Source: Gemmatimonadota bacterium (lineage in GTDB: Bacteria > Gemmatimonadota > Gemmatimonadetes > Longimicrobiales > Gaopeijiaceae). Taken from it: a stretch of 64,000 nt of DNA. A model generated the notes under the pieces. That model was not told the origin of the DNA. It did no database searches and saw only the letters and a program-made list of their open reading frames with translations. Shown piece after piece: positions 7,603 to 16,265 of this stretch. Location: contig JADFSR010000012.1 of the NCBI GenBank assembly GCA_022560615.1, positions 33,250-97,249 of the forward strand, given 5' to 3'. Numbering within the stretch: position 1 is the first letter of the stretch; each line of letters begins with the position of its first letter. Made by a program: the position numbers and the translations under genes.

Positions 7603-9672
7603 TCACCGCGACGGCAGGCTGAGTGCCACTAGCTGCCCCGGTGTCTGCAGGACGATGCGCTGCCGACCCTCGTTCATGTAGGACATCATGCCGTACATGC
7701 CAAGGCCCGGAGTCTCGAGACCGCCGAGACGCTCGCCCGTCGCCTTGTCCACCGCGAAGAGGAAAGGCGTCTCTCCGTCGTCGCCGATCGCCGTGTGGAG
7801 CAGCATATCTGGCGTGACCATCATCGCTGAGTGGCCCAAGTTCCCGGTCGCTGGGATATCGAGCCCCTGCAGCGCCGGGTGATCCTGGATGTACTTCGGT
7901 GTGCCCCCGTTGGGGATCCACCACAGGTGCTCCCCGGTGTTGAGGTCGATCGCGGTGATTCTACTGTACGGCGGCTTCTCCAATGGCAGACGCTGGGGAC
8001 CCGGCACGCCGCCCGGCGTACCCCTACCGACGGCGAAGTCCGCGATCGTCGTTCCCGTCGGCCGCTCGAGCATTGCGTCCCGCTCCACGCCCGGGACCAC
8101 GAGCCGCCAGCCGCAGTTCGTGCGAGAGATGGTGTAGATGATCCCGGTCTCGGGGTCGGCCGCCGGGGGGCCCGTGATGTTGGTTCCGCCGAGCTCACCC
8201 GGGCACCAGATCGATCCGTTCGATCCCTCGGTATTCGTACTGTGGATGGGCGGGTTGAAGAGCGGACCGAGCTCGTAATCCGCGATGATCTCGAGCGCTT
8301 CCTGTCGCAGCTCCGGCGTGAAGTCGATCAGGTCGTCGACCGTGAAGCCCTGCTTGTCGTACGGCGCGGGTTTGGTCGGGAATGGTTGAGTGGGCGATAG
8401 CTGCTCGCCGGGAATCTTCGACTGGGGCACCGGGCGCTCTTCGATGGGCCAGATGGGCTCGCCCGTCTCCCGATTCAATGCATAGAGGAATGCCTGCTTC
8501 GTGGCCTGGAACACCCCCGGTATTCTCTTCCCGTCCACCGTGACGTCCATGAGGATCGGGGCTGTGGAGGTGTCGTAGTTCCAGACGTCGTGATGGACCA
8601 TCTGGAAATGCCACACGCGCTCGCCGGTCTCGACATCGAGTGCGATGAGGCTCGTTCCGAACAGGCCGTCCCCCGGGCGGAAGCCGCCATAGAAGTCGAT
8701 CGTGGGCGGGTTCGTAGGGATGTAGACGATTCCGCGCTCGGGGTCCGCCGCCATCGGTGCCCACGACGAGACGTCCCCCGTCCAATTCCACGCGTCGCTC
8801 TCCCACGTCTCGTGGCCGAACTCGCCCGGCCGCGGAATCACGTGGAACTTCCACTTGTGCGCGCCCGTTCTGGCGTCGTAGCCCAGGATGTCACCGGGCA
8901 CGTTCTGGATGCGCGTCTGGTTGTAGCCCTGCTCGGCCGAGTTGCCCACCACGACGGTCCCGTTCACGACGATCGGCGGTGAAGAGCTGGTGATGTACCC
9001 GAGCGCCAGCGGGATCCCGTAATACGGGTCGTACGGCTCGTCCCACTCCTTCCAAGGACCCCAGTCGGCGAGGAGGTCGGGCAGGAGATCGACCACGCCG
9101 GTCTTTGGAAAGCCATCCAGCGGCACGGGCGTGCCCCAGTTGTCGAGAGGCCTGCCCGTCTCGGCATCGAGGGCATAGAGGAAGAACGCTGGGGTCGTAA
9201 CGTAGACGACTCCCCTACCGTCGACCTCCGCGTATGCGATCCCTTTCCCCCAAGGCGCCCGCATGGAGTACTCCCAACGGAAGGTGTTGGGCAGTCGGAA
9301 CGTCCACAGCGTCTCTCCCGTGGAGGGGTCGATCCGCACCACGTGACGGCGCGCCCCGGCCACCGTGAACAGCTTCCCGTCCGCGTAAACGGGCGTGGAG
9401 CGCGGGGGCCCAGGCCCGAAGCTGCCGCTCCTCCAGATCCACTCGATCTCGAGGTCGGCGAAGTTCGACGCGTCGATCTGATCCAGAGGCGTGGATCGCG
9501 TGTGTCCGGCATCCCCGCCGATGTAGCGCCATGCTTCGGGGTCGGTCCCGGGCCGCTCATTGACGTGCTGGGAAACGCCTGGTGCGGGTGGGACGAGCAG
9601 GACGCCGAGGGCTACCGTGGCCGATATCCTCCAGCTGCGGGACACGCCGCCTGCGTCGGGTTTCGCGTTCAT
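7603..9672 (-). CDS. PQQ-type quinoprotein dehydrogenase (glucose-dehydrogenase-like)
   Basis: A 689-residue exported beta-propeller protein. The N-terminal 35 residues form a signal peptide ([18 protein letters not shown]). Repeated tryptophan-docking blades are visible ([59 protein letters not shown]). The VHHDVWNYD motif is typical of membrane-type quinoprotein glucose dehydrogenases; no c-type heme motif is present. It would oxidise a sugar or alcohol in the periplasm. The ATG at 9672 is preceded by GGAGG at 7-bp spacing. It shares strand with the Mo-hydroxylase operon, 57 bp upstream of it, and may be co-transcribed. Confidence 0.88.
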   Translation of the reverse strand: MNAKPDAGGVSRSWRISATVALGVLLVPPAPGVSQHVNERPGTDPEAWRYIGGDAGHTRSTPLDQIDASNFADLEIEWIWRSGSFGPGPPRSTPVYADGKLFTVAGARRHVVRIDPSTGETLWTFRLPNTFRWEYSMRAPWGKGIAYAEVDGRGVVYVTTPAFFLYALDAETGRPLDNWGTPVPLDGFPKTGVVDLLPDLLADWGPWKEWDEPYDPYYGIPLALGYITSSSPPIVVNGTVVVGNSAEQGYNQTRIQNVPGDILGYDARTGAHKWKFHVIPRPGEFGHETWESDAWNWTGDVSSWAPMAADPERGIVYIPTNPPTIDFYGGFRPGDGLFGTSLIALDVETGERVWHFQMVHHDVWNYDTSTAPILMDVTVDGKRIPGVFQATKQAFLYALNRETGEPIWPIEERPVPQSKIPGEQLSPTQPFPTKPAPYDKQGFTVDDLIDFTPELRQEALEIIADYELGPLFNPPIHSTNTEGSNGSIWCPGELGGTNITGPPAADPETGIIYTISRTNCGWRLVVPGVERDAMLERPTGTTIADFAVGRGTPGGVPGPQRLPLEKPPYSRITAIDLNTGEHLWWIPNGGTPKYIQDHPALQGLDIPATGNLGHSAMMVTPDMLLHTAIGDDGETPFLFAVDKATGERLGGLETPGLGMYGMMSYMNEGRQRIVLQTPGQLVALSLPSR

Positions 9673-9889
9673 CAGAACCTCCGGCCGTCGATGAAGATGG
9701 CGCGCAAGATGCCGTGCGAAGCGGGACGACGGCAAGGAGGATGCCGAGTGTGTGAGCTGGTTGCGGGTCCCGAGAGGGGATCCACAGAGAACGCTCAGAT
9801 TTTCGGGGTCATGCAGCCCATCCACACCGCGAAGCCACCCAGACCGCCGCGGAGTGCTTGCCGCGTCCCCCCCCTTGCGCCGGCACGTG

Positions 9890-9932
9890 AGTGATATTAT
9901 CTGATAATGCCTGATAATACATGAGTATCACT
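9890..9932. promoter_or_regulatory. AT-rich operator/promoter with nested repeats
   Basis: An AT-rich island in GC-rich DNA. AGTGATA (9890-9896) and TATCACT (9926-9932) form outer inverted repeats. Inside is the palindrome ATTATC-T-GATAAT (9896-9908), and CTGATAAT occurs twice exactly 10 bp apart (9901, 9911), one helical turn. It ends 10 bp before the regulator start at 9943, so autoregulation by that regulator is the simplest reading (inference). Confidence 0.65.
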
Positions 9933-9942
9933 TACGGATTCG

Positions 9943-10572
9943 ATGCCTGATCTAGTCCTCAACGCGACAGCAAACGCGATCGCGTATGCGAAGAACCGCA
10001 CGGATCCCGAGGTCACGCCGGACGACCTGCTGCTGGGCGCGCTTCAGGCGGTTTCGAAGCTGGGGGTCGCGAGCTTCGGCCCCATCACGGTCGATCTGTC
10101 GACGCATCCCGCCGTCCCGAACCTGAACGGCGGGCGGGATGTGCGTCCCCGGTACTCGAGTGCCGCGGTGGACGTCTTCGAGCAGGCTTCCGCGATCGCG
10201 AGGACGGACACCGAGTCGCGGGTCCGCCTGGTACACATTCTGGCCGCGCTGGGAGTTTCGGACGGGGGTCTCATTGGAGAGTTGAGGGATCGTTACGATT
10301 TCGATGACGCCGACTGGCGGGCTGCGCTCGTGGAGTGGGACAGCCGACGGGAGCCTCCCGCCGGAGCAGGTCCGGCGAAGGGGGCCCTGCTCAGCGTCGA
10401 CGAGGCGGCCGAGGCTCTGGGCGTCCATCAGCAGACGATCCGGGGCTACATCCGGACGGGCAAGCTGGCGGCCTTCCGCATCGCGGGGGAGAGGGCGATC
10501 CGGGTTTACGCATCGGATCTGTACGGCTTGCTCGAGCCGCTGGAGCCGAGCTCGAACGATGTCGGGGACTAA
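9943..10572 (+). CDS. Clp-N-like plus excisionase-type HTH regulator
   Basis: A 209-residue protein in two parts. Residues 1 to about 120 resemble a Clp N-terminal (double helical repeat) domain: TPDDLLLGALQAVSKLG, YSSAAVDVFEQASAIA and RLVHILAALGV. Residues 147-198 form an excisionase/MerR-like winged helix: LLSVDEAAEALGVHQQTI then RTGKLAAFRIAGERAIRV. A protease-adaptor-type sensor fused to a DNA-binding domain would make a repressor whose stability or partner binding is signal dependent; this is inference. The upstream operator-like repeats fit autoregulation. A DUF4242 gene follows after 29 bp with its own strong ribosome-binding site. Confidence 0.75.
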   Translation: MPDLVLNATANAIAYAKNRTDPEVTPDDLLLGALQAVSKLGVASFGPITVDLSTHPAVPNLNGGRDVRPRYSSAAVDVFEQASAIARTDTESRVRLVHILAALGVSDGGLIGELRDRYDFDDADWRAALVEWDSRREPPAGAGPAKGALLSVDEAAEALGVHQQTIRGYIRTGKLAAFRIAGERAIRVYASDLYGLLEPLEPSSNDVGD

Positions 10573-10601
10573 TGCCCCGATGCACTTCAAGGAGGTGTGA
10601 G

Positions 10602-10874
10602 ATGACCATGTTCGTCGTGAAGCGCACGCTACCCGGGATCACCCCCGATGGCGTCCACGGTGCGGGGGTTCGCGTGAAGTCCTGCGCCGCGGAGATGCGG
10701 AGTGAGGGACTCGATGTGCGCTGGGTCAGGAGCTTCTTCCTGCCCGAGTCGGAGCAGACGCATTGCTACTTCGAAGCCGCTGACCTCTCCGCGGTGAAGG
10801 ACCTCAACGAGCGGGCGCAGGTACCCTTCCTCGAGATTTCCGAGGTCGTGGAGATGACTCCGGACTCAGTGTAG
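10602..10874 (+). CDS. DUF4242 (SCO4226-like) protein
   Basis: A 90-residue protein starting at ATG 10602, preceded by the strong AAGGAGGTG site at 10588-10596. The fold marks of the DUF4242 family are visible: FVVKRTLPGITPDGV, KSCAAEMRSEG, VRWVRSFFLPE, CYFEAADL and a terminal PFLEISEVVEM. It is a small ferredoxin-like alpha/beta domain. One family member (SCO4226) has been described as nickel binding; the metal or role here is unknown. It is probably co-transcribed with the HTH regulator just upstream. Confidence 0.8.
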   Translation: MTMFVVKRTLPGITPDGVHGAGVRVKSCAAEMRSEGLDVRWVRSFFLPESEQTHCYFEAADLSAVKDLNERAQVPFLEISEVVEMTPDSV

Positions 10875-10889
10875 GAGTCGTGCCCGGCT

Positions 10890-10931
10890 GGACCTCGGCT
10901 CCAAGCTCGAATCAGGTTGGCGTCGAGGTCC
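10890..10931 (+). terminator. Possible terminator hairpin after DUF4242 gene
   Basis: GGACCTCG (10890-10897) pairs with CGAGGTCC (10924-10931) across a 26-base loop, 15 bp after the DUF4242 stop. There is no T-tract, so it could be a weak or Rho-assisted stop, or chance. Confidence 0.25.
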
Positions 10932-11009
10932 GCTGGGTCTGTTCGATGTCGGGCCTTCCGGTAGTGTCGAAGGGCCTCGAGAAAGAGCGACTCGCCTCTA
11001 GCTCTAGCT

Positions 11010-12143
11010 CTAGCGGCGGGCGTGCCAGGCGGCCAGTACCTCGGCTTCGCGCTCGGCGGAGATGCCTGCCCGCAGGTTCGCCTGACGCTCAGGTGATCGG
11101 GAGAAGTGGTACTCGAGCGTCTCGCGGGCGGTGACCGCGAGGGGCCGGAACGTCAGCCCGGCCTCGATCTCCGGCGTGAGGTCGAATCTGGCGAAGCCCT
11201 CGAATCCCTGGGTGGGGGGCCTCCAGACGGGCATGTGGGAGTACGGGCGGATGCCGATCTCGGTGAGGAAGTCGAGGTTCACCCAGGTGAAGGTTGTCTC
11301 TGCGGTGGTCACGCTCCGGATCCCGTAGAGGAGCTCGGCCATCGGACGCGGCGTCCTGGGACCTATCCCGTTGAACACTCCGGTCGTGCCGTCCTCCGCC
11401 ATGCGGATCATCCACTCGGTCAGGTCGCGCACGTCGATGATCTGCACGGGATCGGACGGATCACCCGGGGCCAGCACCTCGCCGCCCCGATGGATGCGCA
11501 CCGGCCAGTAGGTGAAGCGGTCCGACTCGTCGTCGGGGCCGATAATGAGCCCGGGCCGCACGATGTTCGCACGTCCCACGAAGATCCGCTGGGCCTGTCT
11601 CTCCGAGAGCGCTTTCGCGAGGCCGTAGGGCAACCGCTCGGCATCCCGGCTGACACCGGCGGTCTCATAGGTATACGTCGGGGCGTCTGCGGTCATCGGG
11701 ACGCGGCTCGTATCGACGTAGGCCGAGCGCGACGAAACGTAAAAATACCGGTCCACGGAGTCCTTCAAGAACTCGGCAGACAGGCGCACCCACTCGGGGT
11801 TGGACCGAGAGTTGTCGATTACGGCGTCCCAAGTCCGTCCTGCGAGGGAGTCGAGCTGGCCGTTCCGGTCTCCCACCAGGCGTTCCACCCTGGGGAAGAG
11901 GTGCGTGTTGGTGCGTCCACGATTGAAGAGGGTGACGGTGTGGCCTCGTTCCAGGGCGTAGCGAACCTGGTAGGGCCCGATGAAGCCGGTGCCGCCGAGG
12001 ATGAGGATCCTGATCGCCCTCCTTGCCGGCGGAGCCGGGCGCGGAACGTGCCAGGCCGCGAGTGCCTGGGGGGTGATTCCCAGCGCCAGGGTACCGGCGG
12101 TGGCCGCTGTGAGTCTCAGGAAGTCCCTGCGATCGGTCGACAT
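11010..12143 (-). CDS. Tat-exported NAD-dependent epimerase/dehydratase-like protein
   Basis: A 377-residue extended-SDR protein. A twin-arginine signal (STDRRDFLRLTAATAGTLAL) leads to a Rossmann motif GGTGFIGPYQV. FNRGRTNTHLFP and a VIDNSRSNPEWVRL segment follow, as in the plastid CSP41/isoflavone-reductase-like epimerase branch; the YxxxK-like pair is YGLAK. Substrate unknown. I chose ATG 12143 because GGGGAG lies 8 bp upstream; a GTG at 12164 overlapping the S9 peptidase stop (GTGA) is an alternative start. A TAGCTC microrepeat (about 10997-11014) overlaps the stop codon. Confidence 0.8.
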   Translation of the reverse strand: MSTDRRDFLRLTAATAGTLALGITPQALAAWHVPRPAPPARRAIRILILGGTGFIGPYQVRYALERGHTVTLFNRGRTNTHLFPRVERLVGDRNGQLDSLAGRTWDAVIDNSRSNPEWVRLSAEFLKDSVDRYFYVSSRSAYVDTSRVPMTADAPTYTYETAGVSRDAERLPYGLAKALSERQAQRIFVGRANIVRPGLIIGPDDESDRFTYWPVRIHRGGEVLAPGDPSDPVQIIDVRDLTEWMIRMAEDGTTGVFNGIGPRTPRPMAELLYGIRSVTTAETTFTWVNLDFLTEIGIRPYSHMPVWRPPTQGFEGFARFDLTPEIEAGLTFRPLAVTARETLEYHFSRSPERQANLRAGISAEREAEVLAAWHARR

Positions 12144-12160
12144 GGTTCCGCTCCCCGCAC

Positions 12161-15028
12161 TCACCGGCGATCCTCGCCTTGCTCGGAGATCACGCGCTTC
12201 CGCGTAAGTCCCAGCCCAAGCTCCTTGCCCTTCAGGATGGCCGGCACGCCTTCCTCCAACCAGACGGGCGCTGGCGCGTCCATGAGGTAGTGGTCGAAGA
12301 ACTGCTGCATGCGCATCGCCCAGTCACGCTGGTTCTGGGACTTTTGTAGCCCGTGCTCCTCACCGTTGTAGTTGAGCATCCACGCCGGCTGACCGAGTCG
12401 CCTGAGCGCCACGAAGAGCTCGATGCCCTGCTCCCACGGTACCGCCGTGTCCTGGTCGTTGTGCATCATGAGCAGCGGGGTCTTGATCTTGTCCGCCGTG
12501 AAGATCGGCGAGTTCTCGATGAAGCGGAGCGGCTGCTCCCACAGCGACCCGCCGATCCGGCTCTGCGTGCGCTCGTATTGGAACATGCGGCTCATCCCCG
12601 TACCCCAGCGGATGCCGCCGTACGCGCTGATCATGTTGGCGACGGGAGCTCCCGCTTCGGCAGCGGCGAACAGGTCTGTACGCGTCACCATGTACGCGAT
12701 CTGGTACCCACCCCAGGAGTGCCCCTGCACGCCGATCTTGTCGCGATCGACAAAGCCCTGATCGAGCAGTCGCAAGACACCGGGCACGACTGCGTCGAGG
12801 GCGCTCTCCCCGGGGTACCCGATTGCGTACGGGATGTCCGGCACGAAGAGCAGATAACCGCGGCTGACATAGAAACTGCGGTTGATCGAGGACCTACCGG
12901 CCGCGGGCACCGTGTACGAGTGGAGCCCGTCCGAGTTGCGTTCGTAAAAGTACACCATCATCGGATACTTCTTCGACGCGTCGAAGTCCTCGGGCTTGTA
13001 CAGGATGCCCTGCAGCGGGATGCCGTCGTTCGAGGTCCACTCTACGAGCTCGGCGGTGCCCCACAGGTACTCGTCTTGTTGAGGATTGGCGTCGGTTACT
13101 TTGCGCGCGTCTGCGAAGTCGGCATCGGCCACCCAGATGTCCGGAAATTCCTCGAAGGTCGATCGCTCATACAGGATCACGTCCGCGGACTCGGCCTTGC
13201 GGATAGCCGCGAAGCGCACGTCGTCCATCACGAGCTTCTGAGGCACTCCGTTGCCGTCGAAGCGGTCCCGGTAGACGCCACTCGCCTTCGTATACAGATG
13301 AAAGGAGGTCAGGTACACGTCCGAGTCGGTCGGCACGTAGGGATCGTCCGGGTCCAGGTCGAGCACGCGGAAGCGGATGTCGGACTGCCGGCCCACACCT
13401 TCGGTCAGGTTGCGAGGCGCGGTACTGCCTGTCGGGTCGATCGACCATGCGTCGAAGCGATCGTAAACGATGAACGCCTCGTCCCCTCGAGTCCAACCCG
13501 CGGATCCGTACGAGCGCAGCGCGTCCGGATGGTCGTCGAGGATATCGTGGACCGGTACGCCGAGATTCTCCGTGAGGTTGGTCCGCTCGCCGCTCTCGAC
13601 GTCGACCGCGAACCACGCCGTCTCGAAGCCGTCCCACCAAGTCACGTACTTGCCACCGGGAGAAAGGCTCGCGGAGCCACGCACCATCTCCGCAATCCGC
13701 CGCGTTCCACCATCCTCGACGTCGACCAAGTACAAGTCCGAGTAGCGTCCATCCCAGGAAACGAGCTGGCGGTACTCGAGGTTGCTCGTGCCGAGCGCGA
13801 CAGCTCCGTCGCCGCGGTCGGCGACTGAGACGGAGGGAACGTCCTCGGTGGCGAGCTGAACGACGCGACCGCTCGGCAGGTCCAGCACCGCCCGGTAGGT
13901 GCGATCTTCCTCCTGAGACCGCTGCAGTAACTGCATCGGCTGCAGGTACGGGTCCTTCCAGTTCCAGATGTCGACAACGACCCGTTCGTCCTCTGGAGTC
14001 TCGTCCTCGGGTTCGGGCTCGGGCGCGTGCGTCGTGCCGAAGAAGACCCGCCGGCCGGACTCTGAGAACGAGAGGCTGCCGTTGTCGCTCGGAGCCCACC
14101 CGCTGGGCAGCCCCGCCGTACCCAGGCTCGCTCGGGCCGTAGCCTCGCCGTCCGTTGCCACGTAGAGTGCGAAATCCGGAGCCTCGTCCTCGCGGTCGTC
14201 CCGGTCGGTCAGGAAGGCTACGGTGCCGTCATCGGAGACCGCGAGCTCGACGTAGCGCCCCTCGCCCGTGCTCACAGCCTCGGAGGCTCCGCTCCCATCC
14301 ACGCGGAAGACCCCGTCTGAGGCGCCGTCGTCGCCCGAGGCCGTGTAGAAGAGAGTCGAACCGTCGGCTGCGAACGCGTACTCCACCGCGTGCTCGAAGC
14401 GCCACTCGCGTCCCGAGTTCAGGGCTCGAGCGACAAGTGCCGTGCCATCGTCGACGCGGGGCACCTCCGCATCCTCCTCTTCGTCTCCCTCCTGCGCGGC
14501 CGGCTCCTCGGAAGACTCTTCCTCTTCGTCGTCGTCAGCCTCGAGCAGGTAGGCCATCCAGCTGCCGTCGTCTTCCGGAAGCCGGAACGAGGTCACGTTC
14601 GCCATCCGGGTGACGGATAGCTTCGCCAGGTCGACGACTACGAGGGAGTCGTGAGGCTGGGCGTCTCCGTCATCCTCTCGGTCGCCCTTGGCCTCCCGGG
14701 CCGCGTCAACCGCTTCTTCCATCGGCGCGACCAGGGCAATCAGGTACCGCGCATCGCTCGTGAACGCCGGCCGCGCTCCGCGCTCGATCGTGAGGGAGCG
14801 ATCATCGTTCAAGCTCTGCACGATCATCGTCGCGTCCCCGTCTCCGGGCACGAGTCGGTAGACGAGCCAGCGACCGTCGGCGGAGACGATGTCGTCCTGG
14901 ATGCGATTCCACCGGTCGAAATCCGCGTGGTCCAGGGGTCGCTTCTCTTGAGCGGCAGCGGGGGTGGCCACCGGAGCGGCAACGAGTGTCACGAGAAGCG
15001 TGAGCAGGGCGGAGCGTAGGGTCTTCAT
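12161..15028 (-). CDS. S9 family prolyl oligopeptidase-like serine peptidase
   Basis: A 955-residue secreted peptidase with an N-terminal signal (LLTLLVTLVAAPVATPAAAQ). The middle is a WD40-like beta-propeller. The C-terminal third is an alpha/beta hydrolase with the nucleophile in GHSWGGYQ, the Asp in NDQDTAVPW and the His in EEHGLQK. A strongly acidic insert (about residues 163-194, runs of Asp/Glu) splits a propeller blade. It would degrade short peptides in the periplasm or outside. It shares strand with, and overlaps by a GTGA, a possible alternative start of the epimerase gene. Confidence 0.9.
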   Translation of the reverse strand: MKTLRSALLTLLVTLVAAPVATPAAAQEKRPLDHADFDRWNRIQDDIVSADGRWLVYRLVPGDGDATMIVQSLNDDRSLTIERGARPAFTSDARYLIALVAPMEEAVDAAREAKGDREDDGDAQPHDSLVVVDLAKLSVTRMANVTSFRLPEDDGSWMAYLLEADDDEEEESSEEPAAQEGDEEEDAEVPRVDDGTALVARALNSGREWRFEHAVEYAFAADGSTLFYTASGDDGASDGVFRVDGSGASEAVSTGEGRYVELAVSDDGTVAFLTDRDDREDEAPDFALYVATDGEATARASLGTAGLPSGWAPSDNGSLSFSESGRRVFFGTTHAPEPEPEDETPEDERVVVDIWNWKDPYLQPMQLLQRSQEEDRTYRAVLDLPSGRVVQLATEDVPSVSVADRGDGAVALGTSNLEYRQLVSWDGRYSDLYLVDVEDGGTRRIAEMVRGSASLSPGGKYVTWWDGFETAWFAVDVESGERTNLTENLGVPVHDILDDHPDALRSYGSAGWTRGDEAFIVYDRFDAWSIDPTGSTAPRNLTEGVGRQSDIRFRVLDLDPDDPYVPTDSDVYLTSFHLYTKASGVYRDRFDGNGVPQKLVMDDVRFAAIRKAESADVILYERSTFEEFPDIWVADADFADARKVTDANPQQDEYLWGTAELVEWTSNDGIPLQGILYKPEDFDASKKYPMMVYFYERNSDGLHSYTVPAAGRSSINRSFYVSRGYLLFVPDIPYAIGYPGESALDAVVPGVLRLLDQGFVDRDKIGVQGHSWGGYQIAYMVTRTDLFAAAEAGAPVANMISAYGGIRWGTGMSRMFQYERTQSRIGGSLWEQPLRFIENSPIFTADKIKTPLLMMHNDQDTAVPWEQGIELFVALRRLGQPAWMLNYNGEEHGLQKSQNQRDWAMRMQQFFDHYLMDAPAPVWLEEGVPAILKGKELGLGLTRKRVISEQGEDRR

Positions 15029-15113
15029 CGGTCTTGTCCATCGAGGTCGGAGCTGGAACGCACACGGTACCGGAGCGCCGTGTCACCGGCAACGGTAGGC
15101 AGTGGCCCGGTGG

Positions 15114-15327
15114 CTAGCAGCCCGTGGTGGAAGTACAGCGGGCCGTGCCACCGTAACCCACATACTGTTCTGTCATGGCACACATGGTGTTGGGCGCAGG
15201 GGGGTCGCGGCCCTGGAGGTCGTTTCTCCTCCTCGCCGTAGAACAACTACGACTCGTCGTCGTGCCTACTCCAGGTCTCGCGAGACCCCTGCGCGCGGCC
15301 CACTGTACTTCCACCACGGGCTGCTAG
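15114..15327. repeat. 214-bp element bounded by 31-bp inverted repeats
   Basis: The arms 15114-15144 and 15297-15327 are 31 bp long and 30 of 31 bases are complementary (each contains CCCGTGGTGGAAGTACAG read inward). They enclose 152 bp without a convincing gene, in the 327-bp gap between the S9 peptidase and the PPSR gene. A palindrome GGTCTCGCGAGACC lies inside near the right arm. The layout is that of a miniature inverted-repeat element or a long hairpin RNA. No target-site duplication is obvious. A 17-bp piece of the arm recurs at 3712-3728. Confidence 0.7.
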
Positions 15328-15355
15328 GCCGGCGATCGTCATGGAGAGCGCGTAA

Positions 15356-16174
15356 TCAGAGCCGGCGCTCTATTCCTGTGGCTTCGAGGATGGTGCTGGC
15401 GATCCCCTCGATCGAGGTCTGCGTCGTGTCGATACACGCCACACCGTGGCGGGCAAAAACCCTCTCGGCCTGGCGAAGCTCGAAGTTGATCTGCGGCAGC
15501 GACGCGTAGCGGCCATGGGCACGCCGTTCCTTGCGAATCTGGAAGAGCCGGGCTGGAGAGATGGTCAAGCCGTATAGCTTGCTCCTGTGCTCCATCAGCG
15601 CCGCGGGAAGCGTGCCGTCCTCGAGCTCGTCTTCGGTGAGCGGATAGTTCGCGGCGTACACACCGTACTGGAGCGCGAGGTAGAGGCAGGTAGGTGTCTT
15701 CCCCGACCGCGACACTCCCACGAGTATCACGTCCGCCTGATGGTAACTCTTGAGATTGCAGCCATCGTCGGTGGCTAGGACGAAGTTGGTGGCTTCGATG
15801 CGGTGCGTGTAGGCCTTCAGGTCCGCGATGCCATGTGCCCTACCGGTGCTGTGCGCCGATGGCATCTGAAATTCCTTCTCCAACGGACCCAGAAAGGCAT
15901 CGAAGAAATCCAGAAAGAGCCCGTTGCTGTCCCGCAGCACCTTTCTGATCTCGTCCCTCACCAGCGTGCTGAACACCACGGGGCGGCAGCCGTCCGCCTC
16001 GGCAGCCCTGTTGATGCGGAGTACCGTGCTCCGTGCCTTCTCCACGGTCGAGACGAACGGTACGGTGACCTTGTCGAACTCGAGACCGTCGAACTGAACG
16101 ATCAGGCTCTGGCCAAACGTCTCGGCGGTCACGCCGGTGTTGTCAGACACGAAAAACACCGTCCGCGGCTTCAC
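15356..16174 (-). CDS. ppsR: PEP synthase regulatory kinase/pyrophosphorylase (PPSR, DUF299)
   Basis: A 272-residue bifunctional regulator. In this family, an ADP-dependent kinase activity inactivates PEP synthase by phosphorylating a threonine next to the catalytic histidine, and a phosphorylase reverses it. It starts with FFVSDNTGVTAETFGQSL. The P-loop GVSRSGKT is at residues 153-160, followed by TPTCLYLALQYG and YPLTEDELE. The GTG start (16174) has AGGAGG about 8 bp upstream. It is divergently placed 92 bp from the PEP synthase gene, its expected target. Confidence 0.9.
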   Translation of the reverse strand: MKPRTVFFVSDNTGVTAETFGQSLIVQFDGLEFDKVTVPFVSTVEKARSTVLRINRAAEADGCRPVVFSTLVRDEIRKVLRDSNGLFLDFFDAFLGPLEKEFQMPSAHSTGRAHGIADLKAYTHRIEATNFVLATDDGCNLKSYHQADVILVGVSRSGKTPTCLYLALQYGVYAANYPLTEDELEDGTLPAALMEHRSKLYGLTISPARLFQIRKERRAHGRYASLPQINFELRQAERVFARHGVACIDTTQTSIEGIASTILEATGIERRL

Positions 16175-16210
16175 CGTTTCCGCCTCCTCCTAGGAGTGCT
16201 ACACTGCAAT

Positions 16211-16239
16211 TATCCCCGTCGTAGCCAACTATCCCCGTC
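16211..16239. promoter_or_regulatory. Direct repeat in the ppsR/ppsA divergent promoter region
   Basis: TATCCCCGTC occurs at 16211-16220 and 16230-16239 (19-bp spacing) within the 91-bp region between the divergent regulator and PEP synthase genes. A repeated half-site here could bind a shared regulator of gluconeogenesis; this is inference from position. Confidence 0.35.
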
Positions 16240-16265
16240 ATCTCGACCGAAGACAAGGGGTGCAG

